This document shows, piece after piece, positions 47,394 to 57,229 of a DNA stretch of 64,000 nucleotides. The DNA is taken from positions 124,001 to 188,000 of the forward strand of contig NZ_OZ221289.1 of assembly GCF_965118125.1 (NCBI RefSeq). The letters are read 5' to 3'. Made by a program: the position numbers and the translations under genes. How positions within the stretch are numbered: the stretch's first letter is position 1; each line of letters opens with the position of its first letter. This DNA comes from Pararobbsia alpina_A (GTDB lineage: Bacteria > Pseudomonadota > Gammaproteobacteria > Burkholderiales > Burkholderiaceae). The notes below the pieces were generated by a model, which had not been told where the DNA came from, searched no databases, and worked only from the letters and a program-made list of their open reading frames with translations.

Positions 47394-47726
47394 TTGGAAT
47401 TCGACACCGACTGGCTAACTCTGGGCAGGCACCGAGTGCGGTTGCGCTCAACCAGGGGCTTCCCGTCCGAAGCGATGCGTGAAGTAGTAGAAGTGATACG
47501 CATCGCTGTCGACAGAAACATGAGCGCCCGTGCGCGGTTGGTCGAGGTGACCTGCCGACAAGAGACAAACTATAGCGTCATGATCGGAACCACCCTGGCC
47601 GAAGACAAGGTCTTCGCACCGCAGCTTGAAGCGTCGGGGGGCAGTCGACTTAAAACAACGAGGCCATGTCGACTTCAAACTGCCCGATTTACCGTAAGCG
47701 CTACACGCGCTCGAGTGATGGATTGA
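47394..47726 (+). CDS. Small hypothetical protein with a TTG start
   Basis: 110 residues if translation begins at TTG 47394, five bases after GGAGG. Residues 1-75 (EFDTDWLTLGRHRVRLRSTR, REVVEVIRIAVDRN, ARARLVEVTCRQETNYSVMIG) read like an alpha/beta domain; the last 30 are irregular and basic, possibly past a frameshift. Family unknown. Confidence 0.4.
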   Translation: MEFDTDWLTLGRHRVRLRSTRGFPSEAMREVVEVIRIAVDRNMSARARLVEVTCRQETNYSVMIGTTLAEDKVFAPQLEASGGSRLKTTRPCRLQTARFTVSATRARVMD

Positions 47727-48430
47727 AATGGCTGGGGGTCGATTCGTTGCTCTCGAGGTGTCGTCAGTCGCGTCGACGCATCGTCGACGAAAATCAGTCG
47801 CGAATACGTTGGCGTTCGTTCGTCGAACCACACGGAGATCCTCAAATCCGCGCCCATCGTCAGACACTTGAGCATCTCGGTATCCAACACGACGCCGTGC
47901 CGCTCGCGCAACTCTCGCTGGCGAAAATCGAACCGAACTCGCGGCGGCACTCACGAACGAGCGAGTTCTCGATCTTTCGGTCCTTCAACCAGGTGATGGT
48001 TGCTGGTGTGATGCCGATGCCGTGAAGTGAGCGCCATGAGCCATTTGCGTTGCCTCTCCTGTGTCAGGCGCCCGGTCTGACGTTCGCCGATGCCGGTGCG
48101 TCCGACGCCACGCAATGGCATTCGCAGGCCTTCATCGATCGAATGAACGTAAGACGCGCGAACTTGGTCATTCTAACCGTCCGATCCTTGGGATCAGGTT
48201 CGTCGCGCCTTGCAATGCCGGACAAGAATGTTCCGAAACGCGCCTGACGTGCAACATGTCCATCCTGGGGGGCTAGGACACCACTTCATGGAATTGATAG
48301 GACAATTGAGTTTTCAGCAATGTGTAAACCCTGAACTATCGATTTTCCTCGCCGGAGCCATTCAGCGGGCGTCTGTAATGTCGATATAGAGGTTGACGCA
48401 TAAACGCCGCAAGCACAGGAGTGGTGAAGC
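47727..48430. other. Non-coding stretch before the second chemoreceptor
   Basis: 704 bases. A minus-strand frame with a plausible look (TPATITWLKDRKIENSL near 47990-47950) continues only after a frameshift. No gene supported. Confidence 0.35.
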
Positions 48431-50017
48431 ATGACCTTCAGACAAATGACCATGAGGACCAGTCTCGCGTTGACGTTTGGCATGCTCGCGATAATGGTGT
48501 TGCTCGTATCGGGACTTGCGATCAATGCCCTGAACGAAGCGAACGAACGCTTTGCGGGTTTCGTCGGAGGAATAAACGCGCGAGCCGAGGCTGCTGCGTC
48601 GGTGCGAGCGGCGGTGGACGACCGCGCCATGGCAGTACGCAACCTAGTGCTCGTAGCGTCGCCAGCCGACATCGAAGTAGAAAAGAAGGCGGTTAGCGAT
48701 GCCGAGCAGAGAGTAGAGACGAGTCTCGCGCGATTCGATTCATTGGTATCCGGCGCTACCGACATCAGCGACAAGGCACGCGGGCTCGCGGCGGAGATTT
48801 CTCGCGTCGAGACACTCTATCGGCCAGTAGCTCTAGAAATTGACAGGCTTGCGCTAGATCACCAGCGCGAGGCTGCCATCGAGGCTATAGACACAAAGTG
48901 CAGACCTTTGCTTGCTGCTCTAATAAAGGCGACAAACGAGTATGCGAGTTATACCGGTCAGCGGGCAAACGCAATGGTCCTGGAGTCAGAGAGGCACCTC
49001 ACCGGCCAGCGCAATCTGCTCCTTGGCATCTGTTTCGGTGCCATCGTGATTGCGGTTGCATCAGGTTTCTTAATTACACGCGCTCTGTTGCGCGCCCTCG
49101 GTGCTGAGCCGATAGTATTGAGAGAAGTCACAAAGCAGGTAGCCGCCGGAGACTTAGGCCCCGTTATGGGCGCGCAAGATGCACCGTCGGACAGCGTACT
49201 TGCCTCAATGAGTGCGATGCAGCTGAGTCTCGTCAGCTTGATCGGAAAGGTTCGAACGTCGGCAGACAATATTGCGATTGGGTCGAGCCAGATTGCGTCG
49301 GGTAATCAGGACTTGTCCTCGCGAACCGAAGAGCAAGCGTCGGCCCTACAAGAAACCTCGTCCAGTATGGAGGAACTGACAGCAACGGTGAGACAAAATG
49401 CGGAGAATGCGCAGCGGGCGAGTGCGCTCGCGGCGAGTGCATCGGAAATCGCGCAGAAAGGCAGTGCAGTCGTCGGGCAGGTCGTGACAACGATGACGAG
49501 CATCAACCAGAACTCGACGAAGGTCGCGGATATCACCGGAATTATCGAAGGCATAGCGTTTCAGACCAACATCCTCGCTCTCAACGCAGCTGTTGAGGCG
49601 GCTCGCGCAGGCGAGCAAGGGCGTGGATTCGCTGTCGTGGCGAGTGAGGTGAGAAATCTTGCACAGCGATCTTCAGTTGCGGCTAAGGAGATTAAGGAGC
49701 TTCTCAATGCTTCGGCGAAGAGGGTTCAAGATGGTTCAGAACTCGCTGACGCGGCCGGCATAACGATGAAAGAAGTTAATCAGGCGGTTGCACGTGTAAC
49801 GGATATTATGAGCGAGATCGCTGCGGCGTCCGGTGAGCAAAGTCGTGGCATCGAGCAAGTCAGCCTTGCGATCACCCAAATGGACGAGGTGACACAGCAA
49901 AATGCAGCCCTAGTAGAAGAAGCGGCGGCCGCTTCGGCGTCGCTCGAGACCCAGGGGCGACAACTTACGGAGGCGGTCGCATTTTTCCGTGTGGGCGGTG
50001 GTTCTTTGCGGGCATGA
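48431..50017 (+). CDS. Methyl-accepting chemotaxis protein (four-helix-bundle-type sensor)
   Basis: 528 residues with AGGAG nine bases before ATG 48431. Helix one about 10-32 (LTFGMLAIMVLLVSGLAINAL), a four-helix-bundle-like periplasmic domain to about 188 with an RNLVLVASPADIEVEKKAV stretch, helix two about 190-212 (LLLGICFGAIVIAVASGFLI), HAMP-like segment, and signalling domain with tip EGIAFQTNILALNAAVEAARAG at about 373-394. No CheR pentapeptide. The Tsr-like sensor suggests detection of a small ligand. A decayed glgX fragment follows. Confidence 0.93.
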   Translation: MTFRQMTMRTSLALTFGMLAIMVLLVSGLAINALNEANERFAGFVGGINARAEAAASVRAAVDDRAMAVRNLVLVASPADIEVEKKAVSDAEQRVETSLARFDSLVSGATDISDKARGLAAEISRVETLYRPVALEIDRLALDHQREAAIEAIDTKCRPLLAALIKATNEYASYTGQRANAMVLESERHLTGQRNLLLGICFGAIVIAVASGFLITRALLRALGAEPIVLREVTKQVAAGDLGPVMGAQDAPSDSVLASMSAMQLSLVSLIGKVRTSADNIAIGSSQIASGNQDLSSRTEEQASALQETSSSMEELTATVRQNAENAQRASALAASASEIAQKGSAVVGQVVTTMTSINQNSTKVADITGIIEGIAFQTNILALNAAVEAARAGEQGRGFAVVASEVRNLAQRSSVAAKEIKELLNASAKRVQDGSELADAAGITMKEVNQAVARVTDIMSEIAAASGEQSRGIEQVSLAITQMDEVTQQNAALVEEAAAASASLETQGRQLTEAVAFFRVGGGSLRA

Positions 50018-50151
50018 CACCGGGACAATCGAGGCCGACGCCGACTGGTCATCTTCGATTCACCGACTTTGTGGCGTAATGTGCCCACAAAAGTCCGCGC
50101 CGCATACGTTGCTTGGGTGAGCCGATCGTGACGTATCTCAATCGGATACGC

Positions 50152-50600
50152 CGCCAACAGTGATCTAGGCCGGTGACGAGGTCGGACGCACGCCAAACGG
50201 CAACAAGCCAGCCTACGACCATCACAACGAGATCGGTTGGATCCACCATGGGCAGGCGGATAATGAGGCCCGCCTCTGATGAAATTTGTGCGGATGCTGA
50301 TTACGCTTTGTCGCCGGCTACCCTTTCTGCGACGTGGCCGCTGTTTGACCGAGGGGTTCTAACGAGGCAACCGGCGTCACCGATGCGCCCGGCTGTCACC
50401 GCTTGCAGAAGACTTGTCTCAGCAGCGCTGCGGTGGCGATTCGACGCGGGGCTTTTGACTTGTCATCGATGGCCCGGCTTAGGCGAGAGGGAGTCGCAAG
50501 TAGACGTCCGAAGCTACGCAGCAATTGATGTCGAATGCGCATTAGTTCGCCGTGAATCTCCGGAGTCTAAGGACGCAGTTGATCGAGGGCATGCCTAGGC
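50152..50600 (+). pseudogene. Decayed glgX fragment (C-terminal region)
   Basis: From about 50160 the sequence translates as GDEVGRTPNGNKPAYDHHNEIGW, parallel to GDEFGRTQNGNNNAYCQDNEISW of the intact glgX at 34007-36247. Homology continues with frameshifts and stops: VRMLITLCRRLP, then EDLSQQ (about 50426), a V-I-DG-A match near 50466 and, at nucleotide level, an alignable block near 50527-50559. It corresponds to about the last 200 codons of glgX. It is not translatable. Confidence 0.75.
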
Positions 50601-50862
50601 TGCAGACAATTGCCATACAGGCCTATCGTTAGCCGCGCGGGCCGATAGGTGAAGGAGCGACGCCGCCGCAACTGGTCGTTGTCAAATTGGCGCTATACGG
50701 ACGAGTGGGCGCGTTTCCGCCCGATGTTTCCGACCCATTGGACGTCGCGACCGGTCGGGCTTGAGGCTAGCCGCAGGATTCAGAGGTATTCTCATGCCGA
50801 GAATACCTCACAGCGCGCGCTTTTAGCGCAACGTAGAATGGCGACCCAATCGAACACAATTC

Positions 50863-50898
50863 CCGCATACGCGGGATAGGATTCCAATTCGAAAATTG
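50863..50898. promoter_or_regulatory. Two small inverted repeats before the AlgL-like gene
   Basis: CCCGC-ATAC-GCGGG and CCAATT-CGAA-AATTGG lie 13-50 bases upstream of the start. They could be leader hairpins or operator elements; no factor can be named. Confidence 0.35.
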
Positions 50899-50911
50899 GG
50901 GTAACGCAGCT

Positions 50912-51964
50912 ATGAAAGCCTTCGGCCCAACGTTGGCTGTGATGTTCCTGTTTATCCCCGCCACGCATGCAGCGCCGGCGTGCCCTCAATATCCGCCAGT
51001 GATGAACGTCAGTGGACCGGAGTTTTATTCCGATGCTAAAGGATCGACTGTCGATCCTGCCAAAGAAGCGGAGCTCGGTCGGGATCGGCAACCCATCAAC
51101 GACTTTCTTTCGTACGAGACGCAGTCGCTCGATGGCAAGCCAGCGTGGAGCAGGCTGACGGATCTCTCCTCAACCTGCGCCAATCTGTTGTTGCAAACCT
51201 GGGCGGCGGCGGACGCCATGGCGACGACGGTCGATGCGAACGGGCGCTACAGCCGTGAGGGCGGTGTTGACAAAGGAGAGTTTACGCGCGGCATGGTGAT
51301 GCTCGCATTGAAGTTGCGCGCGCAAGGACAGGAACTGGGGCCGGAGGTCACACCATGGCTTGGGCACTTGGTGAACGAAAAGATCAAGGGAGATCGTCAG
51401 CGTCTCGCGCAAGGAAACAGGGAGGGTAACCTGTGCTACGAAGATGGAGCGACTGCGGCAGGTTATGCCTTGCTTACGAGTGACAGGGACGCGTTCGATT
51501 TTCAAAACGAGGTGTGGCGATACTTCCTGGCGTCCGTTCACGACGATGGCTATCTCGATTCCGAACTTGTCCGTGGCTCGCGGGCGCTGATCTACCACGA
51601 TCGCGCCTTATCCATGTTGCTGGCCCTGCGCGAAATTCGAAGGACGTTGCACATCCCGGAAACAGCAGAGGACCGGTCCAAGCTGAAGGCATTATCGGAT
51701 CTGGTCGGTCGCTCGATCTGTCATCCCGAACAAATGGCGACGAGAGCCGGCGTTGTTAGCGAAGAGGCGATAGGTGCCTGGGGCTTTCGCGTGCAGCCGA
51801 CCTATGGCGCTGATCTCGTGAATTCTGATTGGCGACAGTGCGGCATACCGACGCCCAACCTAGTCGATCTCAATGGCGGCGGCGATCTTGACAAGATGCG
51901 CAAGGCTCTCGACGAGTTGGCCGGCACCGAGGCACGGCAAGGCTCTGCCGCACCTGGACGCTAA
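50912..51964 (+). CDS. Alginate lyase-family (PL5, AlgL-like) periplasmic protein
   Basis: 350 residues with signal peptide MKAFGPTLAVMFLFIPATHA. The rest is helical and follows the AlgL alpha/alpha-barrel pattern: NVSGPEFYSDAKGSTVDPAKE, LLLQTWAAADAMATTVDANG, GNREGNLCYEDGATAAGYALLTSDRDAFD, and DDGYLDSELVRGSRALIYHDRALSMLLAL, where RxLxYHxxAL is the best match to mannuronate lyase. The NNHSYW catalytic stretch of AlgL is replaced (GNLCYED), so activity on alginate is uncertain. No alginate operon nearby. Upstream lie two small hairpins (50863-50876 and 50883-50898). Confidence 0.6.
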   Translation: MKAFGPTLAVMFLFIPATHAAPACPQYPPVMNVSGPEFYSDAKGSTVDPAKEAELGRDRQPINDFLSYETQSLDGKPAWSRLTDLSSTCANLLLQTWAAADAMATTVDANGRYSREGGVDKGEFTRGMVMLALKLRAQGQELGPEVTPWLGHLVNEKIKGDRQRLAQGNREGNLCYEDGATAAGYALLTSDRDAFDFQNEVWRYFLASVHDDGYLDSELVRGSRALIYHDRALSMLLALREIRRTLHIPETAEDRSKLKALSDLVGRSICHPEQMATRAGVVSEEAIGAWGFRVQPTYGADLVNSDWRQCGIPTPNLVDLNGGGDLDKMRKALDELAGTEARQGSAAPGR

Positions 51965-53285
51965 AGGTTGCCACCATCGCAATTGGTGGTCGGGCGGCAC
52001 AACATTCGCCGGCAAAGCGGACATAGGCGCACGCGTTCAAGTGGGCAGCCCGACCGATCTGGAGCGACCGCGTGACCGCTCACGTAGCCATTGTTAATCT
52101 TGGGATCCAGACGGGGCGCCGCTAGTTCGCTAGAGACGAAGCTGGCCCATTGTGCGATAGGTGCGCGTTGACCCTCACGCTGAGCTTTAGTTGCAACATG
52201 TATGCGGCGGGACTCGCGGCAGCAGCGCGCTCGAGGTGTGGACCTCAAGCGATGAGCCCACCTCCGACGGTGCACGCGACTTCTGCTCGAGATTCGAGCC
52301 CGGCGCGATGGGTCACGTCCAGGGAATGTCCATGGTGCAAAAACCTCGTCTCCAACTGGCTGCCTGACAAATTGTGTAGCGTCCGCGCCCGTCAAAAGCA
52401 AAACCACCTGAAGCTCGCCATCAGCATCGGCATGCGGACCTGGACAGACCCCTGCAGTAACCAAAGGGGCGATGTCCCGCCTGGTGGCTCCGAATATGTG
52501 GCCAGGCGGATCAAGGCACTACGTGGCGAACTCACCTCTAGATTCGGATGCGTCTACTGCGGTGTGAATGTCTACCATGGCCTGATGAATGCCCGCGCCA
52601 GAAGTGGCAGGCAGTTTCGAAGCCGATTCTCAAGTGTTTCCGAACGTGCGACGCACCGATACGGAGCCCTTTGTTCCTCCACCGTCCGCCGCCGTCGAGC
52701 GACCCTGTTGGCCGCTGGGCGCGAAAGACCTAGGCTTGTTCGATGCGGTGCAGATACACACCAAGTTCTCTTCCCGCGGAGCACGTGGACATCAGGGGCT
52801 GGCACCGCCCTTTGTCGAGTTACGTGTCCGTCGTAACTGATCTTGTGCGGCACAACCACATCCATTCGCGCCGATCATCAACGCTGCCTCATCGCATGGG
52901 GCGGGCGTCGCTTGAATGGACAAAGCCGAGCACAACATAGCGCTCCTGAAGCCTGCGGCCGACCGGCCGACCGACCCGGCCGTCTTCGCCACCTGGCACA
53001 CCTTTGCCACGTCCAACCTCCCTGCGAGTTCGCCCCGAGGCGTTCGCACTTCTCGTGTCTGCGACGTTGTACCCACTGAGGGACGGACCAGGGACTTGTG
53101 ACGAACGTCGCGACGGCTGGCTGGCATCAAACGCCGGTATGTGCGGCGAACCTCGTAGGGGCCTTGGTGGCGGCGAAGTTGAACGATTCAGGGCATATGC
53201 CGAACCGTCGATCGGGGTTTTCACAAACTTCAGTTCGTTTGTATCCGTGCCGATAACTTATGAAATAGTCTCGGCTCGGTCAGGC
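51965..53285. other. Gene-poor stretch before the GGDEF-EAL gene
   Basis: 1.3 kb with only short frames on both strands. Composition hints at decayed coding DNA but no family was recognised. Confidence 0.4.
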
Positions 53286-54896
53286 ATGCTCGTTCTTCAT
53301 GGAAAAATATACCGACACGTCGGTACCTTAATTGCGACCGTGCTCACAACGGTCTTCGCGTTATCCTGTGCGTGGGAAATCAGGCTCGAAAGCTGGACCA
53401 TGCATGCCCTCGGGCTCAGTTATGAGCAATCATTTGAGGCCGCCGAACGTTGGCGCTTCATCCTCACGTCGACGACGTTCGCGGCCATCGCGCTGATTAT
53501 TCCCTCAGTGTGGCTGGGGCGCTCACTTCGCATCCAGAATGATGGATATCTGGCGCTAAGACGTGAGGAGGCACTAAGCAACGAACTTGCTAGCCATGAC
53601 CCACTTACGGGACTCCTTAACCGACGCGTGTTCCGTGAGCATCTAGCTTCCGTGCTAGAGCAGACACCTCGCGCCGCTGCCATTTTCCTTGTCGACCTTG
53701 ATAGGTTCAAACGCGTGAACGACAGTCATGGCCACGCCGTAGGAGACAAGGTCTTGTGTGAAATTGCGGAGCGCCTTAGCGATATCGGAATTGAGACAGG
53801 TGGTTGTGTTGCCCGTATTGGAGGAGACGAATTTGCCCTGCTCATCGACGACGACAACAAGGGAAGCCTTACAGCGTTGGCAAAACGCATCCTGACGGGC
53901 GTTTGCGCTCCACTCGAATCACTGGCACACATGACCTCGGTGGGTGCGACCATTGGAATAAGCATTGCTCATATCGATGCCGTGCACCCCGACACGCTTA
54001 TGCGTTGTGCTGACCATGCGATGCACCGAGGAAAAAGAGCTGGCCGCGCCGCGTTTCACTTCTATGATCCGAGTTACGAAGAAGCACAGAAGCTTGACAG
54101 CCAGTTTGAATCTGATTTGATACTTGCTGTGGAGCAAGGCGGGATAGAACCGTTTTTTCAACCGGTCGTCAGTCTGCCTCATCGGAAAGTCGTTGGATTC
54201 GAAATATTGGCGCGTTGGCATTGTCCTCACCGCGGAATGCAGATGCCGGCGGAATTCATTCCGTTCCTGGACCGTCTGGGCCTGCTCCCCGAAGTGACGT
54301 TTTCTTTGTTGAAGCAGTCAATTGCCTATGCGGCGCGATGGCCCAATCAGCTGGTGTTCGCAATCAACGTTACCGCGTCGATGCTTGAAGATACGAGTTT
54401 TGCGGATCGCCTATACGACGCAGTCATCCAGTATGCGTTTGTACCAAGCAGGCTGGAAATTGAAATTACTGAGCAGGCACTTTTCTCCAACCTCTCAGCG
54501 GTCCGGGACAACCTGGTGAAGCTGCGATCATTGGGAATGAGCGTCGCACTCGACGACTTTGGGACCGGCTATTCTGGGATCTATCACCTGACCCATCTTC
54601 CGATCGACAAAATCAAGGTAGACCGCTCGTTCCTCAACCGGGAGGTCGCGGGGCACGCTCAGATTGTCTCAGCCGTCGTCGGGCTTGCGAATGGCCTGGG
54701 CGTCAAGACGACCGCTGAGGGGGTTGAGGACGAAGACGTGGTTCTTTGGCTTTGTAGCCTCCGCTGCGATTTTGCGCAGGGGTATCTTTTCGGGAAACCG
54801 ATGCCGGCTAGCGACGTCACGTTCCTGTTCCAGGATTGCGGCGAAGTGCTAGAGCCCCTGCGTGGAGAACACAGAGTTATCGAGCCACAGTCATAG
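53286..54896 (+). CDS. Membrane-anchored GGDEF-EAL cyclic-di-GMP protein
   Basis: 536 residues from ATG 53286; the frame is open further upstream but without plausible protein. Two membrane helices (about 10-30 VGTLIATVLTTVFALSCAW; about 60-80 FILTSTTFAAIALIIPSVWLG) enclose a short periplasmic loop. The GGDEF domain follows (DPLTGLLNRRVF; RIGGDEFALL intact), then an EAL domain with GFEILARW (E retained), NVTASMLE, EITEQ, DDFGTGYSGI, DKIKVDRSF and EGVED, all metal/catalytic positions present. It may both make and break cyclic-di-GMP. Regulates attachment or motility; the chemoreceptors nearby are a natural context. Confidence 0.92.
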   Translation: MLVLHGKIYRHVGTLIATVLTTVFALSCAWEIRLESWTMHALGLSYEQSFEAAERWRFILTSTTFAAIALIIPSVWLGRSLRIQNDGYLALRREEALSNELASHDPLTGLLNRRVFREHLASVLEQTPRAAAIFLVDLDRFKRVNDSHGHAVGDKVLCEIAERLSDIGIETGGCVARIGGDEFALLIDDDNKGSLTALAKRILTGVCAPLESLAHMTSVGATIGISIAHIDAVHPDTLMRCADHAMHRGKRAGRAAFHFYDPSYEEAQKLDSQFESDLILAVEQGGIEPFFQPVVSLPHRKVVGFEILARWHCPHRGMQMPAEFIPFLDRLGLLPEVTFSLLKQSIAYAARWPNQLVFAINVTASMLEDTSFADRLYDAVIQYAFVPSRLEIEITEQALFSNLSAVRDNLVKLRSLGMSVALDDFGTGYSGIYHLTHLPIDKIKVDRSFLNREVAGHAQIVSAVVGLANGLGVKTTAEGVEDEDVVLWLCSLRCDFAQGYLFGKPMPASDVTFLFQDCGEVLEPLRGEHRVIEPQS

Positions 54897-55110
54897 TATC
54901 CGTGTCCTGCGGACCATAGCGAAAACGCTTGTGCCCGTAGCCGTCATGTTGCTTCGTCGGCTCACAACACCTGTTGCGTTGGACGGTGCGGAGCAGCCGG
55001 TTCGAACATGAGCCAGACTTTGTGGGCGCGTGCCATGATCGACACACTGATGTGTCCCGTTAAATCCGGTCGGATAAAAGTGCTAGTCTGACGACGTAAA
55101 CCTTCTGGGA

Positions 55111-55330
55111 ATGTAGGCGGTCACGAATCGCAGACGGTTCTCAGTCGAACAGATCGTCGCGGTGCTCAAGCGGGCCGAGCTGGGCATGCCGGTCGCAGAG
55201 CTCACGCGTCAGGTCGGTATTTCGGAGCAGACGTTTTACCGCTGGAAGAGGGGCTTCCCCGAGCGCGAGCTCAGGCAACTGCAGGACGAAACTGCCAAGC
55301 TCAAGCGGGTGGTCGTCGCGCTGACGCTCT
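55111..55330 (+). pseudogene. IS3-family orfA remnant
   Basis: ATG 55111 is followed at once by TAG in the same frame, then the OrfA sequence proceeds (VTNRRRFSVEQIVAVLKRAE, VGISEQTFYRWKRGF, ERELRQLQDETAKLKRVV): a helix-turn-helix and the start of a leucine zipper. The C-terminal part is replaced by unrelated sequence. Confidence 0.75.
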
Positions 55331-55376
55331 ACAAGTTCGTTTTTCAGGACGTGCTTCCCAGGAAATTACCCTGCCC

Positions 55377-56057
55377 ATGTCGAAGTGCGGTTCACGTCGC
55401 ATTTGGATCCTGCTCAATCGCGAAGGCTGGCAGGTGACCAAGTATCTGGTCGAGCGCGTGTACTCGAAGGAGGGCTTGGCGCTGCGCGGCGAGCAGACTC
55501 GGCGTCACAAGATGATGGTGCGACGTCAGCGGCGCATGGCGCCTAGCGCCGCGAATCAGGCGTGGAGCCTAGACTTCATCTCGGATCAGTTGAGCAATCA
55601 GATACGTTTCCGCGCGCTGACGATCGTCGATGTGTTCACGCGCGAGGCGATGGCCGTTGACATGGATACGCGGCTTCGCGACGAGAACGTGGTGGCTGCG
55701 TTCAATCGATTCGACGCGCAACGGGGGCGGCCTTTGTGCGTCGCCGATAACGGCAACGAATTCTCGGGGCGCTTGGTGGACGTGTGGGCGGATCACCACG
55801 GCGTTCGGATCGACTTTAGGCGGCCGGGTAAGCCCACCGACAAGGCCTTGATCGAAACCTTCAACGTATCGTTGCGTGACGAATGCTTGAACTTCCACCG
55901 GTTCGACTCGATCGAACACACGAAATCCATCATCGAGGCCCGGCGCCATGACTACGACGAGAGTCGACCTCATATGGCTCCCAACAACGTTCCGCCCGCC
56001 GTCTTCGGCCGACAGACGCTGTTGCAAGGGAAAGGCCGGGCACTAAGCGGTCGCTAG
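55377..56057 (+). pseudogene. IS3-family orfB transposase, N-terminally truncated
   Basis: 226 codons from about RRIWILLNREGWQ (YGYRRIWxLLxREGW region of IS407-type OrfB). The rve-type integrase core is present: SLDFISDQL (D), VADNGNEFSG (D) and KALIETFNVSLRDECLN (E). The first 45 or so residues are missing and no programmed frameshift link to orfA remains. Probably inactive, though the DDE residues are retained. Confidence 0.75.
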
Positions 56058-56301
56058 CTTGCATCGAAAATGGACCGGAAAAACGGGGAACTTCAAATTC
56101 GCCGTTATCTTCAGATCTGCACGGTCCACATTCCCCGGCAGGACTCAGCGATATCGATGCAGGTTGGGGCAAGTAGGCGTGTCATACACGCAAGTAAGAC
56201 GCGGTACCTTAAGTAGACGAAAAGTCCCTCGCCTGGCGAATGACCGGCCAGCGTGTCCACGTATGAAAATGATCTCCGAGCGACAGGACGTCGTGCCCGA
56301 G

Positions 56302-57228
56302 CTAGCGTCGTTCCTCACGCAGATAGGGGTCGCCGATGCTTGCAGGTGCGCCGCCACCGTCTTGCGTTTTCAACGCGACCCAGATCATGACGCCAAGCGT
56401 GATCAGGTACGGGCTCATCAGTACGAAGTATTGGGGCAACGCGACGCCGCTGGCAGCAAGTTGAGGGATCAATGCTTCGATGCCGCCAAACAGCAAAGCA
56501 CCTGCGAGCGCCCGCCAGGGTGACCAGCGCGCGAAGATCACTAACCCGATCGAAATCCAGCCGCGTCCCCCCGTCATACCCGGAATCCAGAGTTTGGTGC
56601 TGACGAGCGAGATATAGGCGCCCGCTAGGCCGATGAGTGCCGATCCCGCCATCACTGCGACGAACCGGTAACGAAGCACTGCAATCCCGGCTGCGTCAGC
56701 GGCCTGGGGATTCTCGCCGACCGCGCGAAGTCTCAGTCCCGATGTCGTCCGGTACAGGTAGCTGGCGACCGCCGCAAAGATGAGCGGAGTCAAATAGACG
56801 ATCGCATTTTGCTCGAACAACCGCCGGATCCACGCAACCGGAACAAACGAGGCCGGGTCGAGCACACCCAGCCCAGCCACAGGGTGATTGGTCCATCCCA
56901 GCATGGTGCCGATGAGTCCCGTACCGCCTTCGCACAGGAATACGATGGCGAGGCCCGAGATGATCTGATTGATCCGCAGCCATATGGTCATGATGGCGAA
57001 GAGGCTCGACACGACGCTCGCGCCGAACATCGCGACCAGCAAGGCCAGTTGGGGATGACCCGTTGCGATCTGCGCACCGATTGCCGCGACCGCCCCGACG
57101 AGCATGTAGCCCTCGGCGCCGAGCGAAAGCACCCCTGAGCGCTCGGTCACGATCAGCCCGAGTGCCGTCAATGCGAAGGGCACGGCGAAGTCGGGAACGC
57201 TTGCGAGCCAGATCGTCAGGAAGTCCAT
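56302..57228 (-). CDS. BMP-type ABC importer permease 2
   Basis: 308 residues from ATG 57228. About eight to nine hydrophobic helices; GVLSLGAEGYMLVGAVAA and RAVGENPQAADAAGIAVLRYR are the family motifs of nucleoside/purine BMP-type (YufQ-like) permeases. It starts one base after the stop of the other permease gene, and an IS remnant lies about 200 bases downstream. The two permeases would form a heterodimer with the double ATPase. Confidence 0.9.
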   Translation of the reverse strand: MDFLTIWLASVPDFAVPFALTALGLIVTERSGVLSLGAEGYMLVGAVAAIGAQIATGHPQLALLVAMFGASVVSSLFAIMTIWLRINQIISGLAIVFLCEGGTGLIGTMLGWTNHPVAGLGVLDPASFVPVAWIRRLFEQNAIVYLTPLIFAAVASYLYRTTSGLRLRAVGENPQAADAAGIAVLRYRFVAVMAGSALIGLAGAYISLVSTKLWIPGMTGGRGWISIGLVIFARWSPWRALAGALLFGGIEALIPQLAASGVALPQYFVLMSPYLITLGVMIWVALKTQDGGGAPASIGDPYLREERR

Positions 57229-57229
57229 G

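Larger units (their letters stand above)
55053..56091 (+). mobile_element. IS3-family (IS407-type) insertion sequence remnant
   Basis: Imperfect terminal inverted repeats flank the element: TGTCCCGTTAAATCCGGTC at the left (55053) matches the complement of GACCGGAAAAACGGGGA at the right (to about 56091). It carries damaged orfA and orfB. At about 1.04 kb it is shorter than complete relatives, consistent with an internal deletion between orfA and orfB. No obvious target-site duplication was confirmed. Confidence 0.7.

Noticed and set aside
52150..52836. 228-codon plus-strand frame before the GGDEF-EAL gene
   Set aside because: Arg/Cys-rich with no domain pattern, no ribosome site and competing frames on the other strand.
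53004..53285. N-terminal extension of the GGDEF-EAL protein
   Set aside because: Composition is irregular and non-membrane; the first membrane helix follows directly from ATG 53286.
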